The notes under the pieces are model-generated. The model was not told the DNA's origin, made no database searches, and saw nothing but the letters and a program-made list of their open reading frames with translations. The translations under genes and the position numbers were made by a program. 55,151 nt of DNA from assembly GCA_013178185.1 (NCBI GenBank), contig JABLXC010000025.1:1-55151 (forward strand), in the 5' to 3' direction. Below are positions 26,339 through 35,374 of this stretch, piece by piece (position 1 is the first letter of the stretch; each line of letters opens with the position of its first letter). Source of the DNA: Anaerolineae bacterium. GTDB lineage: Bacteria; Chloroflexota; Anaerolineae; Anaerolineales; Anaerolineaceae.

Positions 26339-26743
26339 TCAGGTTGCGCCGATTTGATCACGCTTTTTGGGAAACTGAGCGTCGCGAATGGCGCAGAGCA
26401 GTTCGTTAATCGGGTTGCCTTTCAACAGGTAACGAAAAGCGCCTGCTGCCAGCGCTTCTTGATGTTTGATCTCGTCCATGAACAACGTCATGATGATGAC
26501 CCGCACGCCCGGATAGTGGCGGGTAATGGCGGCGGTAACGGCTGCGCTGTCCATGCCCGAAAGGTCGAGGTCTATCACCACGACGTCTGGCTTTGTCTTA
26601 CCGCATAGATCCAGCGCCTCGTCTCCGTTGGCGGCCAGCCCGACGACCTGTAGATCCTCATAGGTGGCGATGTGGTTTGCCAGACCGCGCCGGGCCATTT
26701 CATGGTGATCGACGAGAAGGATGCGGATTGGAGAGAGGGGCAT
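26339..26743 (-). CDS. Stand-alone response-regulator receiver domain
   Basis: The 134-residue protein is a CheY-like receiver with no output domain. The phosphoacceptor is D58 (VVVIDLDLSGMDS), with the switch threonine in IIMTLF and the lysine in YLLKGNP. The acidic pair at the N-terminus is D12-H13 rather than D-D, which may weaken metal binding. It closely resembles the receiver of the neighbouring NarL-type regulator and may be a copy that lost its DNA-binding half, or a phosphate sink. It lies 117 bases downstream of that regulator on the same strand. Confidence 0.85.
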   Translation of the reverse strand: MPLSPIRILLVDHHEMARRGLANHIATYEDLQVVGLAANGDEALDLCGKTKPDVVVIDLDLSGMDSAAVTAAITRHYPGVRVIIMTLFMDEIKHQEALAAGAFRYLLKGNPINELLCAIRDAQFPKKRDQIGAT

Positions 26744-26860
26744 AGAACCATCCTGCCTGTATAGACAAGCACAGTTCTATCCTATGAGAAACGGGCTTTG
26801 GGGTAAATCGGGTGGGTGGGGGATTTGCCAATCGGCCAGATGGGGGAGAAAAAATAAATT

Positions 26861-27505
26861 CTATGCGAATAAATGACGTTCCAGAGCAAACTTTACGGCT
26901 TCGAGCCGGCTAGAAACCCCCAGCTTGGCGAGGATGTTACTGACGTGGGTCTTGATGGTAGAACGGCTGACGCCCAGCGCGGCGGCAATTTCAGGGTTGT
27001 TTTGGCCAGCAACCATTAAACGCAAGACCTCAAGTTCCCGGCTTGTTAGCCCAGTGTTCGTTGGGGTGGTGGCTGAATGGATGAGCGCCCGCGTGGCTTC
27101 GGTGGAGAGCGTGGGAATGCCGGCCCAGGCTTTTCGGATGGCTTCTCCCAGTTCGTCTATGGAAACGTTTTTGTGCAGATAGCTGGTGGCCCCGGCTTGC
27201 AGGGCGGCTTTCACCATCTGGTCGTCTTCGAAGCTGGTGATGGCGATGATGCGGATTTCGGGATATTTTTTAGCGATCATCCCGGTGGCCTCTACGCCGT
27301 TCATCCTCGGCATGACCATGTCCATGATGATGACGTCTGGCTTGAGCAGCTCGCATAAACTCAAAGCCTCGAGCCCGTCTCTGGCTTCGCCGACCAGCTC
27401 TAAGTCCTCGAAGGCCTGCAAAAATACGCTCAATCCCCGCCGCACCATGTCGTGATCATCGACGAGGAGGACGCGAATGCTTTCCTGTTTTCGTGTTGGG
27501 CTCAT
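26861..27505 (-). CDS. NarL/LuxR-type response regulator
   Basis: A two-domain regulator. The receiver has acidic D16-D17, phosphoacceptor D62 (IIMDMVMPRMNG) and switch residues in IAITSFEDD and YLHKNVS. The C-terminal LuxR helix-turn-helix reads LTSRELEVLRLMVAG and IAAALGVSRSTIKTHVSNIL. It controls transcription when phosphorylated by the kinase encoded immediately upstream; their genes overlap as ATGA. The target genes are unknown; the nearby BMP transporter operon is a candidate. Confidence 0.93.
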   Translation of the reverse strand: MSPTRKQESIRVLLVDDHDMVRRGLSVFLQAFEDLELVGEARDGLEALSLCELLKPDVIIMDMVMPRMNGVEATGMIAKKYPEIRIIAITSFEDDQMVKAALQAGATSYLHKNVSIDELGEAIRKAWAGIPTLSTEATRALIHSATTPTNTGLTSRELEVLRLMVAGQNNPEIAAALGVSRSTIKTHVSNILAKLGVSSRLEAVKFALERHLFA

Positions 27506-29013
27506 ACTCTCTCCTGCGGTTGCGGGTTCTCCCAGTGAAGGCTGACGGCCGTCCCTTCGTCAGGATGGCTGTCGATCTTCAGATCTGCCCCGATGGCAGC
27601 GGCGCGTTCCTGTAGAATCTTTAGCCCCAGCCGGTCCGGCGGCAAGCGGGCGGCGTCGAAGCCGCAGCCGTTGTCGCGGATGAAAAGGGAGACCCCCTGC
27701 GGCTGGTTGTTGAAAGTGATGAAAACCCGGCTGGCGCGGGCGTGTTTGACGATGTTGTTGAGGGTCTCCTGGGCGACGCGGAAGAAGGCGGTTTGAACCT
27801 CGGCCGGGAGCGGGCGGCGCCCTTCCAGCTTGAGCTCTACGTCAACCTGGGTGCGCCCAGCCAGGCCGTCTGCCAGCTGGCGGATCAGGTCGCCCAGGTC
27901 TGCGTTAATTAAAGCTTTTGGCCTGAGTTCTACCAGCAGATTGCGCATCTCCGCCAGCGCGCCGCGCGTCAATTTTTGCAGCTCAACCAGGCCCTCTTTC
28001 ACCGCTTCGGGGTTGCGGTCCCAGATGCGGGGCAGGGTCTCTGCCATGACGGTTGCGGAAAAGAGCGACTGACTGACGGCGTCGTGCATTTCGCGCGCCA
28101 GTCGCTGGCGTTCTTTGAGCGCGGCGAGTTCCTGCGCCTGCTCGTATAGCCTGGCGTTGCGGATGGCGATAGAAGCCTGGTTGGCAAAGGCTCGCAGTCG
28201 TTCGATCTGCGCGGGTTGGAAAAAATTGGGGGCGGCGCTCACCAGGTAAATGTAACCGATGAGTTGATCGTCAAAAACGATGGGTGCTTCGGCGATCGAT
28301 TTTACCCACTCCATCCCCTCTGCTTTCATCCAGCGGGGCAGATCGTTCGACCGGCGCACATCCTCCAGCGGGATCTGGACGGACAGGAGGGGTTGGAACT
28401 CTCTAGACCCTGAATGCCCTTTATGGCGCGCCACATGGGCGGTTTTCCGGTCTTCTCCAACCAGAAGGATGGCGGCGGCATCGTGCGGCACAACCCGCTC
28501 CACGTTGGTCAGGATGCGGTCGAGCACCTCGTTAATGTCCAGCGTGCTGTTCAGGATGGCGGCGGTATCGGCCAGCGCCTCGGCCAGGGTGCGCTGCTCG
28601 TGCTCGGCAAATTCTGCCTGTTTGCGCGCCGTGATGTCGGTGGAAATGCCGCACACCGCGTAGGACTCGCCGGTAGCCCGCCGCAGGGGGAACAGAACGG
28701 TCAGCAGGGTGAACGGCGGATGGCCTGGGCGGTAGAAGGTTTCTTCAAATTCCTGCACGCAGTCGGTCGCGATGACCACCTGATCGTGCTCTTCGAAGAT
28801 ATCCGCAATTTCTTTGGGCAATACCTCGTGGGGGGTTTTCCCCTGGATATCCTCGTTTTTGATGTTGAAGACGAGTTCGCTCCTGCGGCTGGTGAGGATA
28901 TACCGGCCTTGCAGGTCTTTGATGTAGATAAAGGCAGGGGTATGCTCGAGAATTCCCTGAAGCAGGATGTCGCTATCGAGTGGAAAAGTTTTTTTGGTCG
29001 CTGGATCGCTCAT
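27502..29013 (-). CDS. Cytoplasmic PAS-GAF sensor histidine kinase (NarX/DesK-type)
   Basis: Order of domains: PAS (about 15-130, with a PFTLLTVLFPLRRATGES region and SAVCGISTDIT-like exit), GAF (about 145-290), HisKA_3 dimerisation helix with the phosphorylated H310 in LAREMHDAVSQ, and an HATPase domain (ETLNNIVKHARAS, IRDNGCGFD, LGLKILQERAAAIGA). No membrane segment is seen, so it senses a cytoplasmic signal, perhaps redox or a small ligand through PAS/GAF. No haem- or flavin-binding motif is obvious. It forms a two-component pair with the overlapping LuxR-type gene. Confidence 0.93.
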   Translation of the reverse strand: MSDPATKKTFPLDSDILLQGILEHTPAFIYIKDLQGRYILTSRRSELVFNIKNEDIQGKTPHEVLPKEIADIFEEHDQVVIATDCVQEFEETFYRPGHPPFTLLTVLFPLRRATGESYAVCGISTDITARKQAEFAEHEQRTLAEALADTAAILNSTLDINEVLDRILTNVERVVPHDAAAILLVGEDRKTAHVARHKGHSGSREFQPLLSVQIPLEDVRRSNDLPRWMKAEGMEWVKSIAEAPIVFDDQLIGYIYLVSAAPNFFQPAQIERLRAFANQASIAIRNARLYEQAQELAALKERQRLAREMHDAVSQSLFSATVMAETLPRIWDRNPEAVKEGLVELQKLTRGALAEMRNLLVELRPKALINADLGDLIRQLADGLAGRTQVDVELKLEGRRPLPAEVQTAFFRVAQETLNNIVKHARASRVFITFNNQPQGVSLFIRDNGCGFDAARLPPDRLGLKILQERAAAIGADLKIDSHPDEGTAVSLHWENPQPQERV

Positions 29014-29024
29014 GAGAATTTCTT

Positions 29025-29504
29025 TCAGGTAATCCGGGCGATTGTTCCCTGCGTGATTCGCCCCAGGTCTTCCCGCCCCAGGCGGAAGACGGCGCGCGGC
29101 GTCCCGGCTGCCGCCCAGGTTTCGGGGTAGGCCAGCAGGTCTTCATCCACGAAGGTCAGAAGGGGTTCAGGATGGCCGAGGGGTGGCACGCCGCCGATTA
29201 CAAAGCCGGTGTGCTGCCGGACGAAATCGGCGTCGGCTTTTTCTACCGGCTCTCCGGCCAATTCGCCCAGCCGGGCCTCGTTGACCCGGTTGCTGCCGCT
29301 GGCCAGCACCAGGATGGCGCGCCCGCTTTGGCTTCCCTTGAAGATCAGAGACTTGATAATTTGAGCGACCCCACAGCCGATAGCCTGCGCGGCTTCCTGC
29401 GCAGTGCGGGTGGAGGCGGGCAGTTCGACCACCTGTAGGGATAACCCCAGGGCGGCCAGGGCATGCTGTACTTTTTGGGCGCTTTCACTGAGTTCTTCGG
29501 GCAT
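29025..29504 (-). CDS. YbaK/EbsC-family aminoacyl-tRNA deacylase
   Basis: The 159-residue protein matches the YbaK/ProX trans-editing fold that hydrolyses mischarged tRNAs. Diagnostic parts are TRTAQEAAQAIGCGVAQIIKSL, with the catalytic-lysine region IKSLIFK; the VEKADADFVRQHTGFVIGGVPP loop; and the final RLGREDLGRITQG. The start at 29504 follows a GGAGG site; the same frame stays open far upstream only because it runs antisense to a GC-rich gene. It ends just ahead of the histidine kinase on the same strand. Confidence 0.85.
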   Translation of the reverse strand: MPEELSESAQKVQHALAALGLSLQVVELPASTRTAQEAAQAIGCGVAQIIKSLIFKGSQSGRAILVLASGSNRVNEARLGELAGEPVEKADADFVRQHTGFVIGGVPPLGHPEPLLTFVDEDLLAYPETWAAAGTPRAVFRLGREDLGRITQGTIARIT

Positions 29505-29702
29505 TGGGTTCCTCCAGAGATTATTAGGTTTGGCGATGACATGGCTTTGTTTGGAAATATTGTTCTGCCAGGCGTGATATACTCCAGGCATGAAGAGACC
29601 ATATTTCCTGCTCCGGTAAGTATATTCTAAACCGAACTCAACCTGCCGTTGTGCTTTTTCTGGTTTTGCGGGCGGTCTCTTTATTTTTACCTCAGGTTGG
29701 CG

Positions 29703-31361
29703 ATGAAGTACACGCTTTCTTTTCTGATCGCAACGTTCATGATTCTGTTGGCGGCTTTTTTGCCCCGCCCTGCTTCTCGACAAAAAAGAGTCGGCCTGCT
29801 CGCGCGCCTCTGGCGGGGCGCGCCCAACGCCGCGCCTCTGCTCTTGCTGACGGTTGGCGCAGCCGTCCGCATCTATGCTTTTGGCAGTATCCCCAACGGG
29901 ATTTTTGTTGATGAGGCGATCATCGGCTATGACGCTTACTCGCTTTTGCATTACGGCATAGATCACAATGGTTTCAGTTACCCGATTCACCTGGCTTCGT
30001 TCGGCAGCGGGCAACATGCCCTGTATGCCTACCTCTCCATGCCGTTTATCGCCGCGCTGGGCTTGAACCAGGTCTCCATCCGCCTGGTGAATCTGGTCTT
30101 TGGGCTGCTCTCGTTGGGGGTGTTCTACCTGCTGGCGCTTCGCACCGATGGCCGTAAAACGGCGTTGGCCGCCCTGTTTCTGCTTGCAATCAATCCCTGG
30201 CATATCATGATCTCCCGCTGGGGGCTGGAGTGCAACCTCTTTCCGGCTATCTTCCTTCTGGCGACCTTTTTCCTGGCGCATTCGCTTCAAGGGGGGCGCA
30301 CCTTTGGGGTTGCCATGCTGCTTTACGGGGCATCGTTGTATGCCTATGGCACGGCCTATTACGTTGTACCGGTTTTTCTGTTGATGGTCGCCGTTTATCT
30401 TGGGCTTCACCGTTGTCTGGGATTGAAGACTGTTCTGGGGGGAGGGCTCATCCTGGTTCTGACGGGCCTCCCGATCGCGTTGTATGTGGCCGTTAATGCC
30501 CTGGGGTGGCAGACGATCCAGATCGGCGCGATCACCATCCCCCGGCTGCCGGCGGCGGCGCGCTTTACCCAAATCTTTTCGCTCTTCTCCGGCGGGGGCC
30601 TTTATGAAAGTCTTGCCAACAACGCCGCCGCGCTCACCCGCCTTTTGATTACGCAGCAGGACGGCTATCTCTGGAACGCCCTCCCCGGTTTTGGCATCTT
30701 GTATCTCTTCGGATTGCCGCTCGTCCTGGGCGGTCTGTGGGCTGTCGTGCAGGAAAAACGAGGTCAGAGGGCCTTCCGCCTGAACAATGTTTTCCTGTTC
30801 TGGCTGGCTGCCGCGCTCTTGCTGGCGCTGGTGATACCGGTCAACATCAACCGGGTCAATATTCTCTTCCTGCCGCTCATCTATCTGGCCGCCAGGGCGC
30901 TGGTCTTTGTGTGGGTTCGCTCCAGGTTCCTGGCTGGGGGGCTGGTTCTGCTCTGCCTGGCCTGGTTCGGCTTGTTCGTCCACGCCTATTTGAAGAGCTA
31001 TCCCCAGCAGATCGGCCCGGCTTTCAACGAATCGTTTGGGCAGGCCATTCAAGAGGCTTCGAACCGCACCGATCAAACGATTTTTATCACGAAAGAAGTG
31101 CACCTGCCGTATGCTTATGTCCTCTTCTACACACAGCCATCGCCATATGATTTTCTGGAGACGGTTGTTTACGTGGATCCGGAAGCCGAATTTCGCGATG
31201 CCGCCTCGTTTGGGCGCTATCGTTTCATGGAGGCGGCAGCAATGCCGCCCGGCGGGGGCGCGTATGTAATTAGCAACCGCGAGGCTGAACATTTCGACGC
31301 GGCGGATTATACGATCATCCCGTACAAATTGTTCAGTATTCTCATCCCGACCTCGCCATGA
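29703..31361 (+). CDS. GT-C-type membrane glycosyltransferase (GT39/PMT-like), copy 1
   Basis: The 552-residue protein has about 12 hydrophobic segments. The first extracytoplasmic loop carries the catalytic-type Asp-Glu pair (GIFVDEAIIGYDAY), as in protein O-mannosyl and ArnT-like transferases, which move a sugar from a polyprenyl carrier to protein or lipid on the outer face. Further conserved blocks are NPWHIMISRWGLECNLFP and a soluble C-terminal part of about 120 residues (DQTIFITKEVHLPYAYVLFY). ATG at 29703 opens directly on the first membrane segment. A tandem paralogue follows within 26 bases. Confidence 0.8.
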   Translation: MKYTLSFLIATFMILLAAFLPRPASRQKRVGLLARLWRGAPNAAPLLLLTVGAAVRIYAFGSIPNGIFVDEAIIGYDAYSLLHYGIDHNGFSYPIHLASFGSGQHALYAYLSMPFIAALGLNQVSIRLVNLVFGLLSLGVFYLLALRTDGRKTALAALFLLAINPWHIMISRWGLECNLFPAIFLLATFFLAHSLQGGRTFGVAMLLYGASLYAYGTAYYVVPVFLLMVAVYLGLHRCLGLKTVLGGGLILVLTGLPIALYVAVNALGWQTIQIGAITIPRLPAAARFTQIFSLFSGGGLYESLANNAAALTRLLITQQDGYLWNALPGFGILYLFGLPLVLGGLWAVVQEKRGQRAFRLNNVFLFWLAAALLLALVIPVNINRVNILFLPLIYLAARALVFVWVRSRFLAGGLVLLCLAWFGLFVHAYLKSYPQQIGPAFNESFGQAIQEASNRTDQTIFITKEVHLPYAYVLFYTQPSPYDFLETVVYVDPEAEFRDAASFGRYRFMEAAAMPPGGGAYVISNREAEHFDAADYTIIPYKLFSILIPTSP

Positions 31362-31386
31362 AGAGCACTTTGTCTCAGAAAATGCG

Positions 31387-33093
31387 ATGAAGGTAACCCT
31401 TTCGTTCCTGATCCCCATCCTGATCACGCTATTGGCAGTGCTGCTGGCTTACGGCCGTGCATTGAAGAAAAGGCCTGCGGATCAGCGCGAGACGGTTGAC
31501 TGGCGGATGGAGCGGTTGTTGTTCCTACTGATCCTGGGGATCGGCGCGGCGGTTCGCATCGCGTCGTTTGGGAAAATCCCGGATGGCGTTTATGTGGATG
31601 AAGCCGCCACCGGTTACGATGCATACGCTCTTTTGCATTACGGCATTGACCGCAACGGGTTTCATAACCCTGTACAACTGGTCTCCTGGGGCAGCGGGCA
31701 ATACGCCCTGGCCGCTTACCTTTCCATGCCGTTCATCATGCTGCTGGGTCTGAACCAGGTTTCCATCCGGCTGGCCAGCCTGTGCGTCGGACTGCTTTCG
31801 CTGGCGGCTTTCTACCTGCTGGTGCGCCGGACAGACGGCCGCAGGACAGCCCTCGTCGCGCTGTTTTTGCTGGCCGTCAATCCCTGGCACATCATGCTTT
31901 CACGCTGGGGCATTGACAGTAACCTCTTCCCTGGCGTTTTCCTGCTGGCGACCTGCCTGCTGGCCAAGAGCTTTCAAAACGAGCGCTGGTTTGTCGCCGC
32001 GCTGGGGGTTTATGGCCTGACGTTTTATTCGTATGGCACGACGTATGTGATGGTGCCTGCCTTCCTCCTGATGGTCACCGCGGCGTTTCTGGCCCGCAAG
32101 GTCATCCGCTTCAGGACCGCGCTGGCCGGGTTTGCATTGACTGGCCTGCTGGCGCTTCCCATCCTGGTGTATGTCGTGATCAATACCTTTCCGGCGCTGG
32201 GATGGGGATCGGTACAGACCCCCTGGTTTTCCATCCCTAAATTGCCGGGGGAGGCGCGCTACTTCCAGGTCTCTTCCATTTTTACCGGTGGCGATTTCTT
32301 TGAGACGCTGGCGGACAACGCGGCTGCGCTGGTGCGGCTGCTGATCCTCCAGAACGACCGCCTGATCTGGAACGCCCTGCCGCGTTACGGCGTTGTTTAT
32401 CTCTTCAGCCTGCCGCTGATCGTGGCGGGCGGGCTGATATTGGTGAAAGACCAGTTGGATAGCAGGGAACTGCGGGGCAATTACGTCTTTCTGGCCTGGC
32501 TGCTCAGTTCGGTACTGCTGGCGCTGGTGATGCCGGTCAACATCATCCGTATCAACATCATCTTTTTGCCGATCGTTTACCTGATCGCCAGAGCGGTGGT
32601 GTTTGCCGGCCGCCAGGCAAAGGTCCTGGCGGCTGCGCTGTTGCTGCTTTTTGCGGGCTGGTTCGGGCTGTTTGTGAACGAGTACTTTACCGCCTACCCG
32701 GAACAGATTGATGCGCCTTTTTACGATTCGCTCGACGAGGCCATTGCCTATGCCTCGGAGGAGACCGGCGGCGAGGTGGTGATCTCTACCTCGCAGATCT
32801 TTATGCCGTATATCTATGTCCTTTTTTACCAGCAGGTGGATCCCAACGAATTCCTGAGCACGGTCCAGTACGCCGACCCGACCGCGCCCTTCCGGCATGT
32901 CTCCTCTTTCGGGCGCTATACGTTCATGGAAGCCGCCGATATACCGCCTTCAGGGGCCACTGTGATCCTGGACAACAGCGAGTTAGGGCAGTTCGACCTG
33001 GCCGGTTACCGGGTTGTATCCTTTGAACATTACAGCGTTTTGGTGCCGCACGGCGCGCCAACTGGGGCTGGGGGTGAGGAACCTTCTAATTGA
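31387..33093 (+). CDS. GT-C-type membrane glycosyltransferase (GT39/PMT-like), copy 2
   Basis: A paralogue of the preceding gene, matching it along its full length (MKVTLSFLIPILITLL start, VDEAATGYDAYALLHYGID acceptor loop, NPWHIMLSRWGIDSNLFP). The acidic pair of the first loop is kept. The pair probably acts on different carriers or acceptors, or as a dimer. The C-terminal soluble region has the same layout (EVVISTSQIFMPYIYVLFY). It converges on a lipoprotein gene with an eight-base overlap at the 3' ends. Confidence 0.8.
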   Translation: MKVTLSFLIPILITLLAVLLAYGRALKKRPADQRETVDWRMERLLFLLILGIGAAVRIASFGKIPDGVYVDEAATGYDAYALLHYGIDRNGFHNPVQLVSWGSGQYALAAYLSMPFIMLLGLNQVSIRLASLCVGLLSLAAFYLLVRRTDGRRTALVALFLLAVNPWHIMLSRWGIDSNLFPGVFLLATCLLAKSFQNERWFVAALGVYGLTFYSYGTTYVMVPAFLLMVTAAFLARKVIRFRTALAGFALTGLLALPILVYVVINTFPALGWGSVQTPWFSIPKLPGEARYFQVSSIFTGGDFFETLADNAAALVRLLILQNDRLIWNALPRYGVVYLFSLPLIVAGGLILVKDQLDSRELRGNYVFLAWLLSSVLLALVMPVNIIRINIIFLPIVYLIARAVVFAGRQAKVLAAALLLLFAGWFGLFVNEYFTAYPEQIDAPFYDSLDEAIAYASEETGGEVVISTSQIFMPYIYVLFYQQVDPNEFLSTVQYADPTAPFRHVSSFGRYTFMEAADIPPSGATVILDNSELGQFDLAGYRVVSFEHYSVLVPHGAPTGAGGEEPSN

Positions 33094-33898
33094 AACAGGC
33101 ATCATCCAGGCTGGGATCTTGATACAGGGGCTGAGGCGATCCAGCGCTCACTTCCCCATCGCGGGTCACGGTGATCTCTATGCCGTAAACAGTGTGCGGC
33201 CCGCAGCCGCAAACGCGTTCATCCACCAGGTTGACGCGATAGCCTTGCGATGATTCGACGGCGTGGGTTTCTTCCAGCCGGTTGACAAAGTAGCGCAGGC
33301 CGGGTTGGGGTTGGTGGCCAAAAAATGGCGTATAGCCGGTGGCGGCCGCGGCGTAGCTGATGGCCTCTGCTGGGGTTTCGATGGGGGCGAAGACGGCTTT
33401 TAGATCTGCTATGTTCCTGATTAGCTGATAACTCCCTTCTCGCCCGATCACGTAGCGCAGATAAAACGCTTTGCTGCAGCCCTGATTCACGATGTACTCG
33501 TCCTGCAGGAGCGATTCACCTTGCGCCGGCTCTACCCGGCAAACCAGCAGCGGGATAGAAGGCGTCAGGCCGCCCAGACTTTCGGGTGGGCGGAAGACCT
33601 GGCGGCAGCCAAGCCGTCCCAGTGGAGATTGCGGAGCGCAGACGCGGAAATAATACTCGTCTGAGCAATTGGATCCCAGGTAAAGCTCCGGGCTGACGGT
33701 TGAGACCGGCCAGGGGTAACGAGTGACCTCAGGAAGGGCTGCTTTTCCACAGGCGGCTGCCAGCCCAGTCAGTATCATCAGCAGCGCGGCGATGGGAACG
33801 CTCTGCTTGCGGTGCGGTGGTTGCAGAGTCTGGCCGGGAAAATCGTAATTACGGCGCGCTGACAGAGATCGGGTAATCTGCCGTATTGTTCGACTCAT
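33086..33898 (-). CDS. Putative secreted lipoprotein, unknown function
   Basis: No family recognised. A long polar N-terminus (33 residues, several Arg) precedes a hydrophobic core and a lipobox-like end (LMILTGLAAAC), so export as a lipoprotein is probable though the n-region is unusually long. The mature part is cysteine-rich, with CSDEYYFRVC, FRLGCRQ-like and VCGCGPHTVYGIEITV segments that may form disulfides. The start lies 50 bases inside the preceding gene's 3' end, suggesting coupled translation. Conservation data would be needed to settle the start. Confidence 0.55.
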   Translation of the reverse strand: MSRTIRQITRSLSARRNYDFPGQTLQPPHRKQSVPIAALLMILTGLAAACGKAALPEVTRYPWPVSTVSPELYLGSNCSDEYYFRVCAPQSPLGRLGCRQVFRPPESLGGLTPSIPLLVCRVEPAQGESLLQDEYIVNQGCSKAFYLRYVIGREGSYQLIRNIADLKAVFAPIETPAEAISYAAAATGYTPFFGHQPQPGLRYFVNRLEETHAVESSQGYRVNLVDERVCGCGPHTVYGIEITVTRDGEVSAGSPQPLYQDPSLDDACFN

Positions 33899-34850
33899 CG
33901 CTCTCGCTGACCGTGTTTCCTGTATCTACGATGACGCGCGTGGTCTTTGGCGGTGGGTACCAGCTCGAAAAAGTGAAGTCGCATTCCAGGATGCGCCCGC
34001 CTCTGGCGTTGGTGCTGGGGACATCCCAGCTGCAGGAGGGATTGCTGAAGGTGCTTAATCCCCACCACCTGACGGTATAAGCTCCCGCTGCGGCATTGCC
34101 CTGGTTATAGACCCCTACCCGGACGTGAACGGGAGAACCCTGGACGGGCGTGGGGGGGTTCAGGCTGAACTCCGAGACGTAAAGATCCGGCTTGGGTTCT
34201 GCCGCAGGCGGCGGCGCGGCGGGCGCCACAGCCACGATCTTTACCCAAAAGGCTCCGTTCGCGTTTCCACCGATGCCAAAGTCTTGCCCGCTTGCCGAGC
34301 GCAAACGGAAGTAACCCTGATAGGTTCCTGCGGCATCGGGAGCGCGCAGGGAGACTGTTGCGTCTACTGTGCCTCCTGGGGCGATAATCCCGCTGGTGAG
34401 TGGGGTGGAAAGAGCGGCGTTCATTTGATCGCCAGAAACAAAAATGATTTGGTAACCAGAAGTCCAATTGCAGGTTCCGATATTCTTCAGCCGCCAGGTC
34501 TTGTTGAAGGTTTGTCCTGTTTGCACATTGGAGTCATCTGGAAAGGTCACATCTGCAATGAACTGCGCCCAGTTGCACGGGATCGTGACCGGGCTGAGGG
34601 TGGGACTCGGTGAAAGGGTGGCAGTGAAAGCCTCCGTTGGAGCAGGGACGACCGTCCAGGTGGCAGAGGATTGCGCTGTTGTTGTTGGACTCGCAGTTGC
34701 TCCTGCGAGGGCAGTTTCGGTCAACTCCGCGGCGAAGGTTTGCGCAACAGTGGTTGGGTTTACGCTTCCAAACCCAAAGGGCAAGTTGCAGGCCAGCAGG
34801 ATCACCCCCGTCAGTGCAGAGATTGTCAGATTTCTTCGTTTATGGTTCAT
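33849..34850 (-). CDS. Lipoprotein with NBR1-like Ig domain and CARDB domain
   Basis: After a lipoprotein signal (SALTGVILLAC) and a Thr/Ser-rich linker come two beta-sandwich domains. The first (about 90-205) matches the NBR1-type Ig-like fold: FPDDSNVQTGQTFNKTWRLK, NIGTCNWTSGYQIIF and YFRLRSASG. The second (about 220-330) is a CARDB-like cell-adhesion domain: DLYVSEFSLNPPTP, VGVYNQGNAAAGAY and NTVSESDESNNTADY. Such stacks sit on the cell surface and bind other proteins or polymers; the ligand is unknown. ATG at 34850 follows GGGAGGG and opens on the signal. Confidence 0.8.
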   Translation of the reverse strand: MNHKRRNLTISALTGVILLACNLPFGFGSVNPTTVAQTFAAELTETALAGATASPTTTAQSSATWTVVPAPTEAFTATLSPSPTLSPVTIPCNWAQFIADVTFPDDSNVQTGQTFNKTWRLKNIGTCNWTSGYQIIFVSGDQMNAALSTPLTSGIIAPGGTVDATVSLRAPDAAGTYQGYFRLRSASGQDFGIGGNANGAFWVKIVAVAPAAPPPAAEPKPDLYVSEFSLNPPTPVQGSPVHVRVGVYNQGNAAAGAYTVRWWGLSTFSNPSCSWDVPSTNARGGRILECDFTFSSWYPPPKTTRVIVDTGNTVSESDESNNTADYPISVSAP

Positions 34851-35044
34851 TGCATCCCTCCCGGATGAGTCCATCCCTTCGGATCTGGTTCTTGCAATAG
34901 ATTAGATTAGCGTAGTATGGGAAGGGATAGATAGGATATTAGTTGAAGACGAACAGCGACACTCTACCGCGCAGGGTTGTCTTGTGCTTTCTCATTATCA
35001 TATAGTGGTTTGAGAGAAATGTAAAGATGGGATTAAGAGCCTGG

Positions 35045-35072
35045 TTGTCCCTGCTTCCTTCTGGGCTATAAT
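35045..35072 (+). promoter_or_regulatory. Promoter of the ferredoxin-cytochrome operon
   Basis: A perfect -10 box TATAAT at 35067-35072 is paired with a -35 TTGTCC at 35045-35050 at 16-base spacing. Transcription would start near 35079, leaving a leader of about 30 bases before the ferredoxin start codon at 35110. No operator repeat is obvious around it. Confidence 0.65.
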
Positions 35073-35109
35073 TAAAGGGTCAATCCCCCGGAAGCGGGAT
35101 GAAGCCGCG

Positions 35110-35373
35110 ATGAAAATTACCCACCTCTGGCATGCGGAAAGAAAGCGCCGGGAAGCAAGGGCCGCCGGTTATGTGGTTCCTGAACCTGCCCGCTGCGTCC
35201 AGTGCGGCATTTGTTCCTTTTATTGCCCTATCGAGATCGATGTCCGCCGTCACGCCTGGGAGGGGATACCGGTACATGAAAGTTATTGCCTCACCTGCGG
35301 AGAGTGTGTGGCGCGCTGCCCGCGCGGGGCATTGAGCTTGGAACGCACCAGCCTCTACCAGCGGGAGGGATGA
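35110..35373 (+). CDS. Two-cluster 4Fe-4S ferredoxin-like protein
   Basis: The 87-residue protein carries two complete 4Fe-4S ligand sets: C29, C32, C35, C39 (CVQCGICSFYCP) and C60, C63, C66, C70 (CLTCGECVARCP). It has no signal peptide, so it acts in the cytoplasm as an electron carrier or as a fixed subunit of a larger complex. The spacing resembles ferredoxin domains of RnfC/HdrC/GlpC-type proteins. Its stop codon is two bases before the start of the FAD oxidoreductase gene, so the two are translated together and probably work together. Confidence 0.9.
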   Translation: MKITHLWHAERKRREARAAGYVVPEPARCVQCGICSFYCPIEIDVRRHAWEGIPVHESYCLTCGECVARCPRGALSLERTSLYQREG

Positions 35374-35374
35374 G

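Noticed and set aside
29505-31427. Long minus-strand open frame continuing upstream of the YbaK-like gene
   Set aside because: It lies antisense to the GT-C gene, its protein is low-complexity and Gln/Arg/Lys-rich, and the YbaK-like part has its own GGAGG site and start at 29504.
31900-32898. Minus-strand frame of about 330 codons opposite the second GT-C gene
   Set aside because: Composition is an antisense shadow of a membrane-protein gene; no start signal or recognisable domain.
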